Below are positions 30,488 through 39,695 of a stretch of 64,000 nucleotides of DNA, piece after piece. Position numbers and translations under genes: made by a program. Position 1 is the first letter of the stretch. Every line of letters starts with the position of its first letter. The stretch spans positions 1,240,001 to 1,304,000 of the forward strand of contig NC_013192.1 of NCBI RefSeq assembly GCF_000023905.1, in the 5' to 3' direction. The stretch is from Leptotrichia buccalis C-1013-b (GTDB taxonomy: Bacteria; Fusobacteriota; Fusobacteriia; Fusobacteriales; Leptotrichiaceae). The notes beneath the pieces are model-generated. The model ran no database searches, had not been told where the DNA came from, and worked only from the letters and a program-made list of their open reading frames with translations.

Positions 30488-31873
30488 TTATATTTCTAAA
30501 GTTTCTAAAAATTTCTTTCCATTTTCAATTTGTATTTCAACATTTTTTATGGAAGTTCCACCATACGAATTTCGTTTGTTTACGCAGTTTTCGATTGTGA
30601 TTTCTGAAAGAATATCGTCTTTGAAAACATCAGAAAATTTATGAAATTCTTCGAGTTTCATGTCGTCAATTGCGATTTTCTTGTCTTCACAGTAGGATAC
30701 GATTTCTCCAACAATTTTATGAGCTTGTCTAAATGGAACATTGTGTTTTGCAAGGTAATCAGCTACGTCTGTTGCATTTAGGAATCCTGCTCGCATTGAA
30801 GTGTAGATTTTTTCGTTGTTGACTGTTATTGTGTCAAGCATTAGGTAGAAAATTTCGATGGATAGTTTGATATTATCAATTGAGTCAAAAATTCCTTCCT
30901 TGTCCTCCTGCATATCCTTGTTATAAGCTAGCGGAAGTGCCTTCATTGTTGTCAAAATTCCCATAAGATTTCCGTAGATTCTGCCAGTTTTTCCTCTTAC
31001 AAGTTCGGCGATGTCAGGATTTTTTTTCTGTGGCATAATTGAAGAGCCAGTTGCAAAAGCATCATCCAGATTTATAAATGAAAATTCGGATGTACACCAG
31101 ATAATAATTTCTTCTGAAAATCTTGACAAGTGCATTGAAATTACTGAAATAATCATTGCAAGCTCAATTATAAAATCTCTGTCGCTCACAGAATCAAGAC
31201 TATTTTCCGTAGGCTTTGAAAATCCAAGTTCCTTTGCCACAAAATGTCTATCCAGATCAAACGTAGTTCCAGCCAAAGCTCCTGCTCCAAGCGGCATTTC
31301 ATCATATCTTTCCAAAAAGTATTCAATTCTTGAAATATCCCTTTTAAACATTTGGAAGTAAGCCATCAAATGATGAGAGAATAAAATTGGCTGAGCCCTT
31401 TGTAAATGAGTATATCCAGGAATAATAACATTTTTATATTTTTCAGCAAGTCCTAGCAGTACATTTTCCATTTTTACAAGCAATTTTGAGATTTCACGAG
31501 CTTCTTTTCGTACATACATTCGCACGTCAAGAGCCACCTGATCGTTTCGGCTTCTAGCAGTATGCAGTTTTCCAGCCACAGACCCAATAATCTGTGTCAA
31601 CCTTTTCTCAATCGACATATGAATATCCTCATCTTCAATTCTAAACTCAAATTCTCCCTTTTCAATTTCATCCTTTATTTGAAGCAATCCATTTTCAATA
31701 TCTTTTTGCTCGTGCTCTGCAATAATCCCTTGCTTAGCAAGCATTCTGCTGTGTGCAATGCTTCCTGTAATATCTTCCTCGTACATTCTTTTATCAAACG
31801 TAATAGACGCATTAAATTTTTCTAACAATTTATTAGTTTCCTTATGAAATCGCCCTTCCCACATTTTTTTCAT
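30488..31873 (-). CDS. argH: Argininosuccinate lyase
   Basis: ArgH cleaves argininosuccinate to arginine and fumarate, the last step of arginine synthesis. The 461-residue product has normal length. The fumarase-superfamily signature GSSIMPQKKNPD is present with its catalytic Ser and Lys, as are TAxSRND (HTARSRNDQVALD) and the GYTHLQRAQP motif carrying the catalytic His. The ATG at 31873 is chosen for AAAGGA 11 bases upstream. No argG or other arginine gene lies nearby. Confidence 0.96.
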   Translation of the reverse strand: MKKMWEGRFHKETNKLLEKFNASITFDKRMYEEDITGSIAHSRMLAKQGIIAEHEQKDIENGLLQIKDEIEKGEFEFRIEDEDIHMSIEKRLTQIIGSVAGKLHTARSRNDQVALDVRMYVRKEAREISKLLVKMENVLLGLAEKYKNVIIPGYTHLQRAQPILFSHHLMAYFQMFKRDISRIEYFLERYDEMPLGAGALAGTTFDLDRHFVAKELGFSKPTENSLDSVSDRDFIIELAMIISVISMHLSRFSEEIIIWCTSEFSFINLDDAFATGSSIMPQKKNPDIAELVRGKTGRIYGNLMGILTTMKALPLAYNKDMQEDKEGIFDSIDNIKLSIEIFYLMLDTITVNNEKIYTSMRAGFLNATDVADYLAKHNVPFRQAHKIVGEIVSYCEDKKIAIDDMKLEEFHKFSDVFKDDILSEITIENCVNKRNSYGGTSIKNVEIQIENGKKFLETLEI

Positions 31874-31983
31874 ATTTTTCACAGTCCTTTCTTTTTTCTT
31901 TTTTAGTTTATAATTGTTTTATTATATCAAATATAGAGTAATTTTAAAAGATAAAAAATAAATTAATACTAAGCCTATTTGAA

Positions 31984-32138
31984 TAGGCCGTGTCTGAAAA
32001 CTCAAAATCTATGTTATATTTAATGTTTTTTTGATTTTATAAATTATACAAATCACGATAAAAGCAGTGTTTATTATTTTTGATTTTGGAAAAATTTGTT
32101 AAAAATTCATCATTTGAAGAGTTTTCAGACATGCCCTA
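31984..32138. mobile_element. MITE-like element with 20-bp terminal inverted repeats
   Basis: The left end TAGGCCGTGTCTGAAAACTC (31984-32003) and the complement of the right end TAGGGCATGTCTGAAAACTC (32119-32138) match at 18 of 20 positions. The interior is AT-rich and non-coding. The element is 155 bp. The ends start with TA, which could be a TA target duplication as in IS630/mariner types. No transposase is in the window. The rest of 31874-32563 holds no gene; a terminator-like hairpin is at 32417-32446. Confidence 0.65.
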
Positions 32139-32416
32139 GTAGAAATCAGAAAATTCATAGAATTAAAACCTTTTTTACAATATTATACAACCTATGTAAC
32201 TATAAAATGTCTTTAATTAAATTTAATCATTAAGTATCCATACAAGAGACTTTTATTTAGTACGAAGCAAGTTTTTTTTAGACTCGTTAGAACGTTTCGC
32301 CATTATGTATACTTATTATTTCTTATTATTTATTAGATTTATCAAAAAAATTATCGGACGTTATTTTTTTTTTCTTTTTTTTACATATCCAGTCCAGAGA
32401 CAGAAACTGGGATTTT

Positions 32417-32446
32417 GTCCTAGTTTTTTGTTTTCCTTATTTAGTA
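32417..32446 (+). terminator. Terminator-like hairpin without an upstream gene
   Basis: AAACTGGGA pairs with TCCTAGTTT (one G-U) across the loop TTTTG, followed by TTTTG. On the plus strand nothing codes upstream, so it may belong to a lost gene or element. Confidence 0.4.
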
Positions 32447-32563
32447 AAATATCATTAAATATAAATATTATGATAGTATAATAAAAAATTAATTTTATAT
32501 TTTATAAAATTATGGTATAATTAATGTAATTAAAATTAATATAATTGGAAGGATGTAGGTAAA

Positions 32564-33109
32564 ATGAAAAAATTAATACCATCACTTTTATTTTTATTAG
32601 GAATACAAGGTTTTAGTAACACTTGTAACTTTGTTAATAATCCTGATTTCTTTTTGGACAAAGTTATTAAGAAAATTCAATCTGAAAAAAAGACTAATGA
32701 TATTTTTTGTGATAGAGACAGTATAAAAATGGCATATTATACAATTGAAAATGAAGATTATAATGCAAATATAGGGATAGTAATAAAGGTTGATCAAACA
32801 ACTTCAAATGATGAATTTAAAAATATTTTTTCTAAGAAGTTTGATGAATATAAAAACTTTTTTACAAAGATTGATACGAAGGATCTTGGAAATAATCCGC
32901 TTCCAGATAAGGAAATAATCCGTTTTTATGTGCAGTTTCCAGATGAAAAGAGTATTATTATAATTGGAAAATATGAATATGACTTGAAAACTAAACAATA
33001 TCAAATGGTAGTTAATTCAAAGGCAAAAGAATATTTTGAAAAAATACAGTTATTTGAAAAAATACCCCAAATACAAAATATAGCGTATTCTGATGAACAA
33101 ATATATTAA
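32564..33109 (+). CDS. Secreted protein of unknown function
   Basis: The 181-residue product has a signal peptide (MKKLIPSLLFLLGIQGFSNT, cleavage near residue 18). The mature part has two cysteines (NTCNFV and IFCDRD) that could form a disulfide, a mixed beta pattern and no further membrane segment. A GGAAGGATGT-type site precedes the ATG. galU follows 39 bases later, so they may share a transcript. I do not recognise the family. Confidence 0.7.
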   Translation: MKKLIPSLLFLLGIQGFSNTCNFVNNPDFFLDKVIKKIQSEKKTNDIFCDRDSIKMAYYTIENEDYNANIGIVIKVDQTTSNDEFKNIFSKKFDEYKNFFTKIDTKDLGNNPLPDKEIIRFYVQFPDEKSIIIIGKYEYDLKTKQYQMVVNSKAKEYFEKIQLFEKIPQIQNIAYSDEQIY

Positions 33110-33148
33110 AATTAATCTTAATAATCTAAAAAAGGAGTGTAAGTACAT

Positions 33149-34048
33149 ATGAAGAAAAAAATAAGAAAAGCTGTAATTCCTGCTGCGGGACTTGGAACGA
33201 GAGTTTTACCTGCAACAAAAGCTCAACCTAAAGAAATGCTTGTAATTGTTGATAAACCAGCATTGCAATATCTTGTGGAAGAACTAATAGCGGCTGGCAT
33301 TGAAGAAATTTTGATTATTACTGGAAGAAATAAAGGGTCAATTGAAAATCATTTTGATTATTCTTATGAACTTGAAAAAACTTTGGAAGAAAATGGGAAA
33401 AAAGATTTATTAAAAATAGTTGACGGTATTTCTGAAATGTCAAATATTTATTATGTACGTCAAAAAAAACCTTTAGGATTAGGACATGCAATAAGCTGTG
33501 CTGAAGCATTTGTTGGAGATGAGCCGTTTGTGGTGCTTCTTGGAGATGATATTATTTTTACGGATAAGGAGAAAGGTCAAAGTCCTGTAACAAAACAATT
33601 AATTGAAAAATATGAAGATCTGCAAGGTGGAACAATTTTAGGAGTTCAGGAAGTTGACAAAAAGAATGTTTCTAAATATGGAATAATAAAGCCTTTAACA
33701 CAAATTGACGATAAAACTGTAGTTGTGGAAGATTTTATTGAAAAACCAATAATTGAAGAAGCTCCAAGCAATTTAGCGGCACTTGGACGATATGTTTTGG
33801 AACCTGAAATATTTTCATATTTAAAAAATACAAAACCTGGAAAAGGTGGAGAAATTCAACTTACAGATGCAATTTTAGCAATGAAAAATGATGGCGGAAA
33901 ATTGTATGCATACAATTTTGAAGGACTTAGATATGACACAGGAGATAAGTTTGGAATGTTTGTTGCAAATGTTGAGTTTGGACTAAGACATGAGGAACTG
34001 AAAGATAGAGTTAGAGAATATTTAAAAGATTTAATAGAAAAACTATAA
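33149..34048 (+). CDS. galU: UTP-glucose-1-phosphate uridylyltransferase GalU
   Basis: GalU makes UDP-glucose for cell-surface polysaccharides. The 299-residue product has the nucleotidyltransferase signature AAGLGTRVLPATKAQPKEML (residues 10-29), GLGHAI, VLLGDD and the VEDFIEKP motif, all in the GalU (not RmlA) arrangement. A strong AAAGGAGTG site precedes the ATG. A terminator follows at 34083-34125. Family length is normal. Confidence 0.96.
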   Translation: MKKKIRKAVIPAAGLGTRVLPATKAQPKEMLVIVDKPALQYLVEELIAAGIEEILIITGRNKGSIENHFDYSYELEKTLEENGKKDLLKIVDGISEMSNIYYVRQKKPLGLGHAISCAEAFVGDEPFVVLLGDDIIFTDKEKGQSPVTKQLIEKYEDLQGGTILGVQEVDKKNVSKYGIIKPLTQIDDKTVVVEDFIEKPIIEEAPSNLAALGRYVLEPEIFSYLKNTKPGKGGEIQLTDAILAMKNDGGKLYAYNFEGLRYDTGDKFGMFVANVEFGLRHEELKDRVREYLKDLIEKL

Positions 34049-34082
34049 ATTAGTTATGAAAAGCGAAAATGTAAAATTAATC

Positions 34083-34125
34083 GATCGGGCAATATTAATA
34101 ATAATATTATCCGATTTTTTAATTT
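34083..34125 (+). terminator. Terminator after galU
   Basis: ATCGG and AATATTA pair with TAATATT and CCGAT with a 2-base internal mismatch, followed by TTTTTTAATTTTA. Confidence 0.75.
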
Positions 34126-34261
34126 TATTTAAAAAAGTAAATAAATTTTATATTGTAAAGAATTTTAAATTAAAATTGAAATAAAAATATAATTATGTTA
34201 CCATAGTAATAAATAATAGATATATAAAAGTCTTGAAACTTATATTAAGAAGGAGAAAAAT

Positions 34262-35560
34262 ATGGATGTTACAGAATTTAAAAAATTAATTGAAAAAGAA
34301 AAAAATATAAATGTGGAGGAAAATAAAATGAATAATCAAGATAATCAAAAAGTTGGAATGAAAAATCAAATTTTAGAAAGTCTTAATGGATTGACAGTTA
34401 GTGAGAGAACAGTTAGTTTTGATGAAAAGACAAATAAAAAAATGTGGAATAGTTATAGTAATAGAGAAACAGTTAATATTATCGTTGCAGGGAAAACTGG
34501 TGTTGGAAAAAGTTCACTAATTAATTATATTTTTGGAGAAAAAGTAGCGGAAGTTGGTGCAGGGGCTCCTGTAACTCAAGAAATTGGAGCTTATCATTTG
34601 AAAGAAGATAATATAAATTTATACGATACAAAAGGAATTGAAGCTGAAAATTATGAAGAAACATTATCAAATATTCAAAATTTTTTAGCAGAAAGACAAA
34701 AGTCTAAAGATGAAAATGAGCATATTCATATTGCTTGGCTTTGCATTAGTGAAAGAAGTGATAGAATTGAAGCGGCTGACATAAAATTGCTTGAGATTTT
34801 GAAATCATCTGGAATTCCTACAATTGCAGTGTTTACAAAAAGAGACACAGTAAAGGAATCTGAATTTGTTAAAAAAGTAAAAGAAGAAGGAACATTGGAA
34901 AAAGCAAGAGCTATTGTGAGAGTACGAAGTGTTGAAGAGTTAGTTGAAATTGATGAAGATGAAAGATTGGTTTTAAAGCCTAGAGGAGCAGAAGAATTAC
35001 TACGTGAAACATATAAATATGTATCTGAAGGTAAACAAAATGCTATTAAAAAGGCCCAAATTGTAATTTTAAAAGATCGGCTTGAAGCAATGGCAAAAGA
35101 AGCTAATGATGCCACAAATAAATATGCATTTCTAGCGGCAGGAATTGGAGCGACACCATTACCTTTTGCAGATTCAATAGCTCTGGCCGCATTACAGACA
35201 AAATTGATTATTGATATTAACACAATTTATCGTGTAAATTCAGGAACTCATACTTTTACAGATATTGCGGCAGCTTTAATATCAATTACAGGTGTAGCAC
35301 AAGTTGGGAAATTAGCTGCTAATTTGCTGAAAATAGTTCCTGGTATTGGATGGGCGGCAAATGGAACAGTTGCGGCAAGTATTACGAAAGGAATTGGACT
35401 TGGATATTCTGAATATTTAAAAAATAATGTTAATACAGAAACTGGTGAAATTAATCTTGATCTGGACGATTTAAAACAGAATTTTTTCAAATATTTTAAT
35501 CAATTTAAAAATGAAGTTGTGAATAATTATGAAAATTATAAAAATAAATTCGGAAAATAA
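34262..35560 (+). CDS. GTPase with C-terminal DUF697 membrane domain
   Basis: The 432-residue product has a Ras-like GTPase domain: P-loop GKTGVGKS at residues 77-84, a switch Thr around 105, DTKG at 122-125 (G3) and TKRD at 192-195 (G4, replacing NKxD). The C-terminal half (about 280-400) is a DUF697 region with hydrophobic helices (GATPLPFADSIALAALQTK, then LLKIVPGIGWAANGT). Similar GTPases associate with membranes. Possibly a stress or membrane-remodelling GTPase. Starts: ATG 34262 (AGAAGGAG) is used; ATG 34328 also has GGAGG. It opens the co-directional gene run that reaches 41.6 kb. Confidence 0.85.
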   Translation: MDVTEFKKLIEKEKNINVEENKMNNQDNQKVGMKNQILESLNGLTVSERTVSFDEKTNKKMWNSYSNRETVNIIVAGKTGVGKSSLINYIFGEKVAEVGAGAPVTQEIGAYHLKEDNINLYDTKGIEAENYEETLSNIQNFLAERQKSKDENEHIHIAWLCISERSDRIEAADIKLLEILKSSGIPTIAVFTKRDTVKESEFVKKVKEEGTLEKARAIVRVRSVEELVEIDEDERLVLKPRGAEELLRETYKYVSEGKQNAIKKAQIVILKDRLEAMAKEANDATNKYAFLAAGIGATPLPFADSIALAALQTKLIIDINTIYRVNSGTHTFTDIAAALISITGVAQVGKLAANLLKIVPGIGWAANGTVAASITKGIGLGYSEYLKNNVNTETGEINLDLDDLKQNFFKYFNQFKNEVVNNYENYKNKFGK

Positions 35561-35578
35561 ACGAGGTGAAAAATAAAA

Positions 35579-36136
35579 ATGGAGCGAATATTTATTTCAT
35601 TTTGTCGTGGAAATGATAAAAATATTGTAGAAAAAATTATAAAGAATGTAACAAAATCAGACTTTGTCCATTGTGAATTAATCGTCGGGAACACTGTTTA
35701 TGATTATTCTGAAACTTTAAACAAAAGTGGTAAAATGAAATGGTATTTGCCTGACCGTCTGGAAACAAGAACTTATTCAGAAAATCGAGCAGAAATTTTT
35801 GAAATAAAATTTCCAAGTGGAGAATTTTACAAAATTCAAAATTACATAGAAAATTACTTTGAAAACAATAATTACGATAAAGATATGAAAGTTTTTACAA
35901 TAGGCGGATTAGGATTTGGAAATGAGAAATATGTAAAAGGGAGCTTTAATAAAAGTACAACAATTTGCTCCCATTTTTGCTTTGAAATATTAAAATACAT
36001 TATAAAAAATTATTATAAAGATAATCAAATTTTAAATAAAAAGATAGATAAAATTCAAAAAAAATATGATGAACAAAGAGAGTATGTTACGCCGGGGTGG
36101 CTGTTTGAATATGGGAAAGAGATTTGGGAATTATAG
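35579..36136 (+). CDS. Permuted papain-like (NlpC/P60-superfamily, YiiX-like) cysteine hydrolase
   Basis: The 185-residue product shows the permuted order: His31 in DFVHCELIVG, then Cys130 in TTICSHFCFEIL. This His-before-Cys order is typical of permuted NlpC/P60 enzymes (LRAT/YiiX-like), which act as amidases or acyltransferases on peptides or lipids. No signal peptide is present, so it appears cytoplasmic. It follows the GTPase after 18 bases with a GAGGTG site, implying one operon. The substrate is unknown, and the assignment rests on the motifs. Confidence 0.65.
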   Translation: MERIFISFCRGNDKNIVEKIIKNVTKSDFVHCELIVGNTVYDYSETLNKSGKMKWYLPDRLETRTYSENRAEIFEIKFPSGEFYKIQNYIENYFENNNYDKDMKVFTIGGLGFGNEKYVKGSFNKSTTICSHFCFEILKYIIKNYYKDNQILNKKIDKIQKKYDEQREYVTPGWLFEYGKEIWEL

Positions 36137-36276
36137 TCATTAATCCTAATGTTTATATATTCTCTGTCTTGAAATAATTAAGTTATACTTTATGCCTTTT
36201 CTTCCATTTGTGCTTCTTAAATGATTTTTTAGTAGTTATTAAGAAGATGGAGAATTTAGAAAAAAGGATATAGTTT

Positions 36277-36489
36277 ATGTATTCGGGAAAATTGCATAAG
36301 GTGAAGTTTGAATACACGGGGCTGAAAGAAGTGTTTCTGGATAGATTGCCAACTGCGAAAATAAAGAAAGAAGAAAATTTGGAAAATAATGTGAAAAAAT
36401 ATACGATTTCGGCTGAAATTTATTGAGAAGAAGGAATTAAAATGTGGCTTAGAAGTCAAGGAAAAAAAATAAAAATATTGGAGGATTAG
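36277..36489 (+). pseudogene. C-terminal remnant of a WYL-domain regulator
   Basis: The frame from ATG 36277 reads YSGKLHKVKFEYTGLKEVFL, then LDRLPTAKI, ends AEIY at an in-frame TGA (36424-36426), and continues EEGIKMWLRSQGKKIKILED to TAG at 36487. This is the end of a WYL domain (pattern FEYTG, DRxPTAK, WLRSQG). The stop replaces the Gly usual after AEIY. No HTH part remains. The rest of 36137-36711 holds only short frames, including a 25-codon one from GTG 36601 that has no recognised match. Confidence 0.6.
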
Positions 36490-36711
36490 AGACAGTATAA
36501 TTGATCAGAATCAGTTAATATTGATAAAAAGCAACTGAGAAATAATTATAAAAGAATGGGAAATCATATGAAAAATTACTCTTAAAAAGGGAAGGATTTG
36601 TGAATAAAATTGAGATTGAGGAGATGTTTAGGGATAGAAAGAAAAAGGATTTGAAGAGGATGAATAGAAAAATATAAATTTTTTGAATAGGAAAGAAAAG
36701 GAGATGGAAAA

Positions 36712-37614
36712 ATGGTTAGTAAAACAATAATTTTTAATTACCGCTACGGAATAGACATATATTTTGCTACAGAGGTTATGCGAAAAGCACGAGAATTTGA
36801 AAGTAAAATTGAAATTGAGTATGATGGAAAAAAAATAAAAAACAAATCGCCATTGATGTTAAGCGGTTTTGGAATTAAAATGGGTTCAGAAATTACTATT
36901 TATGCAGATGGATCTGACGAGGAAGAAGCATTGGAAACAGTATCAAATCTTTTGGGTGTTGAAGAAGAAGTCTACAAGCAGGAAATTATAAATAGGAAAA
37001 ACTGGGAGAAAAACTGGAAAAGAATAGAACAGGAAGAAATGGAAAAGGATAGAAACAAAAGTCCAGAGGAAATAGAGAGGGAATTAAAAGAAATTGTTGA
37101 AGAAGCCGCATCTAACAAAGATAATCTTACAATTGGAAAAAGAATAATGTGTAGCCGTAGAAATACTCAACCAGGTATTGGGATAAATATTGGAGGATAT
37201 ATTATTCATCCATTTGATTTGATGGCAGGACCTGACTTTGATATTAAAACTTCAATTGAAAGAATTTGGGATGTTATGGTTTATCGAATTGACAAGAAAT
37301 TTAGAATTAATAATTCGATGTGGACAATAGTTCCTGCTATAAAAAAGAGAATTAAAGATATTATAGAAGAAGATGTGAAAAAAAATAATTTGGAAGAAAA
37401 ATTAGCAGAATCAATGATTCCTTATGTGTATTTTAATGTTCCAGGTTCAATAATGTCTCAAGTAACAAGAAAACTTGGAAATGCATATATAGTTTCATTA
37501 AAGAATACACTTAAATATGAGGATTCAGGGAAAATAATTGTGCCTACATATAAAGAGTTTTTGACGGAATTTGATAAAAATTTTGAGATGCCGAGGATAG
37601 AGTGGTGGTGGTAA
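36712..37614 (+). CDS. HPr-like domain with Asp15 and Ser46 fused to an unknown domain
   Basis: Residues 1-85 have the HPr pattern with exact spacing: the GLHARPA motif of HPr reads GIDIYFA here (residues 13-19), so His15, the phosphocarrier residue, is Asp15, while Ser46 in KNKSPLML (residues 43-50), the HPr-kinase site, is kept, followed by FGIKMGSEITIYADGSDEEE. This resembles Crh (Gln15, Ser46) in Bacillus, which cannot carry phosphate to sugars but acts in regulation. Residues 120-300 are an unrecognised domain ending in a Trp-rich tail (RIEWWW). A GGAGAT site precedes the ATG. Probably regulatory rather than a sugar-transport component. Confidence 0.7.
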   Translation: MVSKTIIFNYRYGIDIYFATEVMRKAREFESKIEIEYDGKKIKNKSPLMLSGFGIKMGSEITIYADGSDEEEALETVSNLLGVEEEVYKQEIINRKNWEKNWKRIEQEEMEKDRNKSPEEIERELKEIVEEAASNKDNLTIGKRIMCSRRNTQPGIGINIGGYIIHPFDLMAGPDFDIKTSIERIWDVMVYRIDKKFRINNSMWTIVPAIKKRIKDIIEEDVKKNNLEEKLAESMIPYVYFNVPGSIMSQVTRKLGNAYIVSLKNTLKYEDSGKIIVPTYKEFLTEFDKNFEMPRIEWWW

Positions 37615-37851
37615 AAATTGGATTTTAAATAAAAAACATAAATAACTGTGAATTTGAATTTTTGTTGAAACAAGTTAATAAAAAACTTGAAAAATATTTG
37701 AAATTAAGATATAATTGTAAACGTATTAAAAATATTTAAAATGATTAAATCATTTGAAAAGAAAATGTACCATATAAAGGGAATGAATATGTAAATTAAA
37801 AAAATATTTTCTGAATAAAAAATTCAATTCTATTAAATGTGAAGGAGAAAT

Positions 37852-39414
37852 ATGGAAAATTCGTATGTATTTAATACAGGAAAAGATTTTTTTCCAGATA
37901 AGCAAGAAAATGTAATGGATAGTATTTTTAAACAATACGAAAGAGTTATTGTTGAAAGTTTAATAACTTCATTTGGATTAGATTTTTTAATAAATGATCG
38001 TTATGGTGGTGATGTTGATACTGTTTTAAATGTTCGTAAAATTGGAAAAGACGAGCAAATGATGTATAAAAATAGTAAAAACGAAGAAATATATAACAAT
38101 CAAAGTAATTATGATTCACATAAGTATCATAATCATGAAAATTATAAAAATAAAAACAAAGAAATTAAGAAATTGAAGGAACAAGGATTACTATATGACT
38201 CATATACAGGAAAAAATATCGGATATAATGGAAAAAGTGATTTAGATCATATTATTTCGGCGAAAGAGATTCATCAAGATCGTGGACGTGTTTTATCGGG
38301 ACTTAAAGGAACAGATCTTGCAAATTCAGATGAAAATTTAAATGCTACTAATCCTAGAACTAACCGTACCAAAAAAGCGCATTCAATGGATAAGTTTTTA
38401 GAAAAATATGGTAATGAATATACTGATTCTCAAAAAGAAAATATGAAAAATATAGATAAAAATAGTCGAAAAATTTACGATGATAAAATAAAAAGAGAAT
38501 ATTACACAAGTAGCAGTTTTTCAAAAGATTTAACTTCAGCAGCGGCAACTGTGGGTGTTCAAATGGGATTTAGACAGGCTTTAGGCTTTGTATTTGCAGA
38601 AATATGGTTTTCAGTTAAAGAAGAATTTAAAAATTTTGATAATCATTTTGATTTAAAGGAAGTTTTAGATAAGATTGGAAATTCTATAAAGCGTGCATTT
38701 GAAAATGCTAAAACAAAATATAAAGAAATTTTTTCTAAATTTTTGGAAGGTAGCATTGCTGGAGCAATTTCAAGTATTACTACTACATTATGTAATATAT
38801 TTTTTACTACAGCCAAAAATATAGTTAAAATTATTAGACAAACTTGGGTATCTGTTGTGCAGGCAGCAAAAATACTGTTTATTAATCCTGATAATTTGCC
38901 TTTTGGAGAAAGAATGAGGGCAGTTGTAAAAATTCTTTCAATAGGTGCAAGTGTTGTTGTTGGTGTATTAGTAAATGAAGCAGTTGCTAAAATTCCGATT
39001 GGATTAATACCAGTTGCAGGCGATATTATTCAAACATTTTGTGGTACACTTGTTACAGGTATTATGAGTTGTACTCTTTTATATTTTCTTGATAGAAATG
39101 AGAAAATTAATAAAATATTTAATTTTTTAAATAAACTTCCAACTTTTGAAAATAATGTCAATTATTTTTATCAGCAAGCAGAATATTTTGAAGCATATGC
39201 TGCAGAACTTATGAATATTGGTATAGAAGAATTTAAAAGAGAAGTTAAAAAATATGATGAATTTGCAGTAAAAATAGAAAATGTACAAAATGATCCGGCC
39301 AGATTAAATAATTTATTAAAAAACATGCTTGATACCATGGGAGTAAAACTTTCTTGGAATGGAGATTTCGATACTTTTATGCAAGATAAAAATTCTAGAC
39401 TGGTGTTTAGATAA
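37852..39414 (+). CDS. HNH-motif protein with C-terminal membrane segments
   Basis: The 520-residue product has an HNH-like nuclease motif: DLDHII at residues 130-135 (Asp132-His133), then ENLNATNPRTNRTK at 161-174 with candidate Asn ligands. The second half has hydrophobic segments (around 225-245, 300-325 and 360-410: SIGASVVVGVLVNEAVAK, IPVAGDIIQTFCG). A nuclease joined to a membrane domain is uncommon. An AAGGAGAAAT site precedes the ATG. It overlaps the next start (TAATG). I do not recognise the exact family; the nuclease call rests on the motif. Confidence 0.55.
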   Translation: MENSYVFNTGKDFFPDKQENVMDSIFKQYERVIVESLITSFGLDFLINDRYGGDVDTVLNVRKIGKDEQMMYKNSKNEEIYNNQSNYDSHKYHNHENYKNKNKEIKKLKEQGLLYDSYTGKNIGYNGKSDLDHIISAKEIHQDRGRVLSGLKGTDLANSDENLNATNPRTNRTKKAHSMDKFLEKYGNEYTDSQKENMKNIDKNSRKIYDDKIKREYYTSSSFSKDLTSAAATVGVQMGFRQALGFVFAEIWFSVKEEFKNFDNHFDLKEVLDKIGNSIKRAFENAKTKYKEIFSKFLEGSIAGAISSITTTLCNIFFTTAKNIVKIIRQTWVSVVQAAKILFINPDNLPFGERMRAVVKILSIGASVVVGVLVNEAVAKIPIGLIPVAGDIIQTFCGTLVTGIMSCTLLYFLDRNEKINKIFNFLNKLPTFENNVNYFYQQAEYFEAYAAELMNIGIEEFKREVKKYDEFAVKIENVQNDPARLNNLLKNMLDTMGVKLSWNGDFDTFMQDKNSRLVFR

Positions 39415-39683
39415 TGTTTGAATGTGATGTTTGTGGACATTGTTGCAGAAATCTGGACAAATCTCCAATTTATTTAGAATTAGATAGAGGAGATGGAACT
39501 TGTAAATATTTAGTAGGAAATTTATGTAGTATTTATAAAAATCGTCCATTAATATGTAGAGTTGATGAAAGTTATGAAGTTTTTTTTAAAGACACTATAA
39601 GTATCAAAGAATATTATAGACTTAATTGTGAAGCATGTATTAGATTAAAGGAACAGGCAGAAAAAAATAAAAAAACAAAATAG
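39414..39683 (+). CDS. Small cysteine-cluster protein, YkgJ-like
   Basis: The 89-residue product has an N-terminal CDVCGHCC cluster and further cysteines (GTCKYL, NLCSIY, LICRVD, NCEACI), the pattern of the YkgJ zinc- or iron-sulfur-binding family. Function unknown. The start overlaps the stop of the HNH-motif gene (TAATG), so the two are translationally coupled. It is soluble and probably cytoplasmic. Confidence 0.75.
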   Translation: MFECDVCGHCCRNLDKSPIYLELDRGDGTCKYLVGNLCSIYKNRPLICRVDESYEVFFKDTISIKEYYRLNCEACIRLKEQAEKNKKTK

Positions 39684-39695
39684 GAGGAGATTACT

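Noticed and set aside
32215-32345. Possible transposase remnant after the MITE-like element
   Set aside because: No frame reads as a recognisable transposase; only AT-rich sequence remains.
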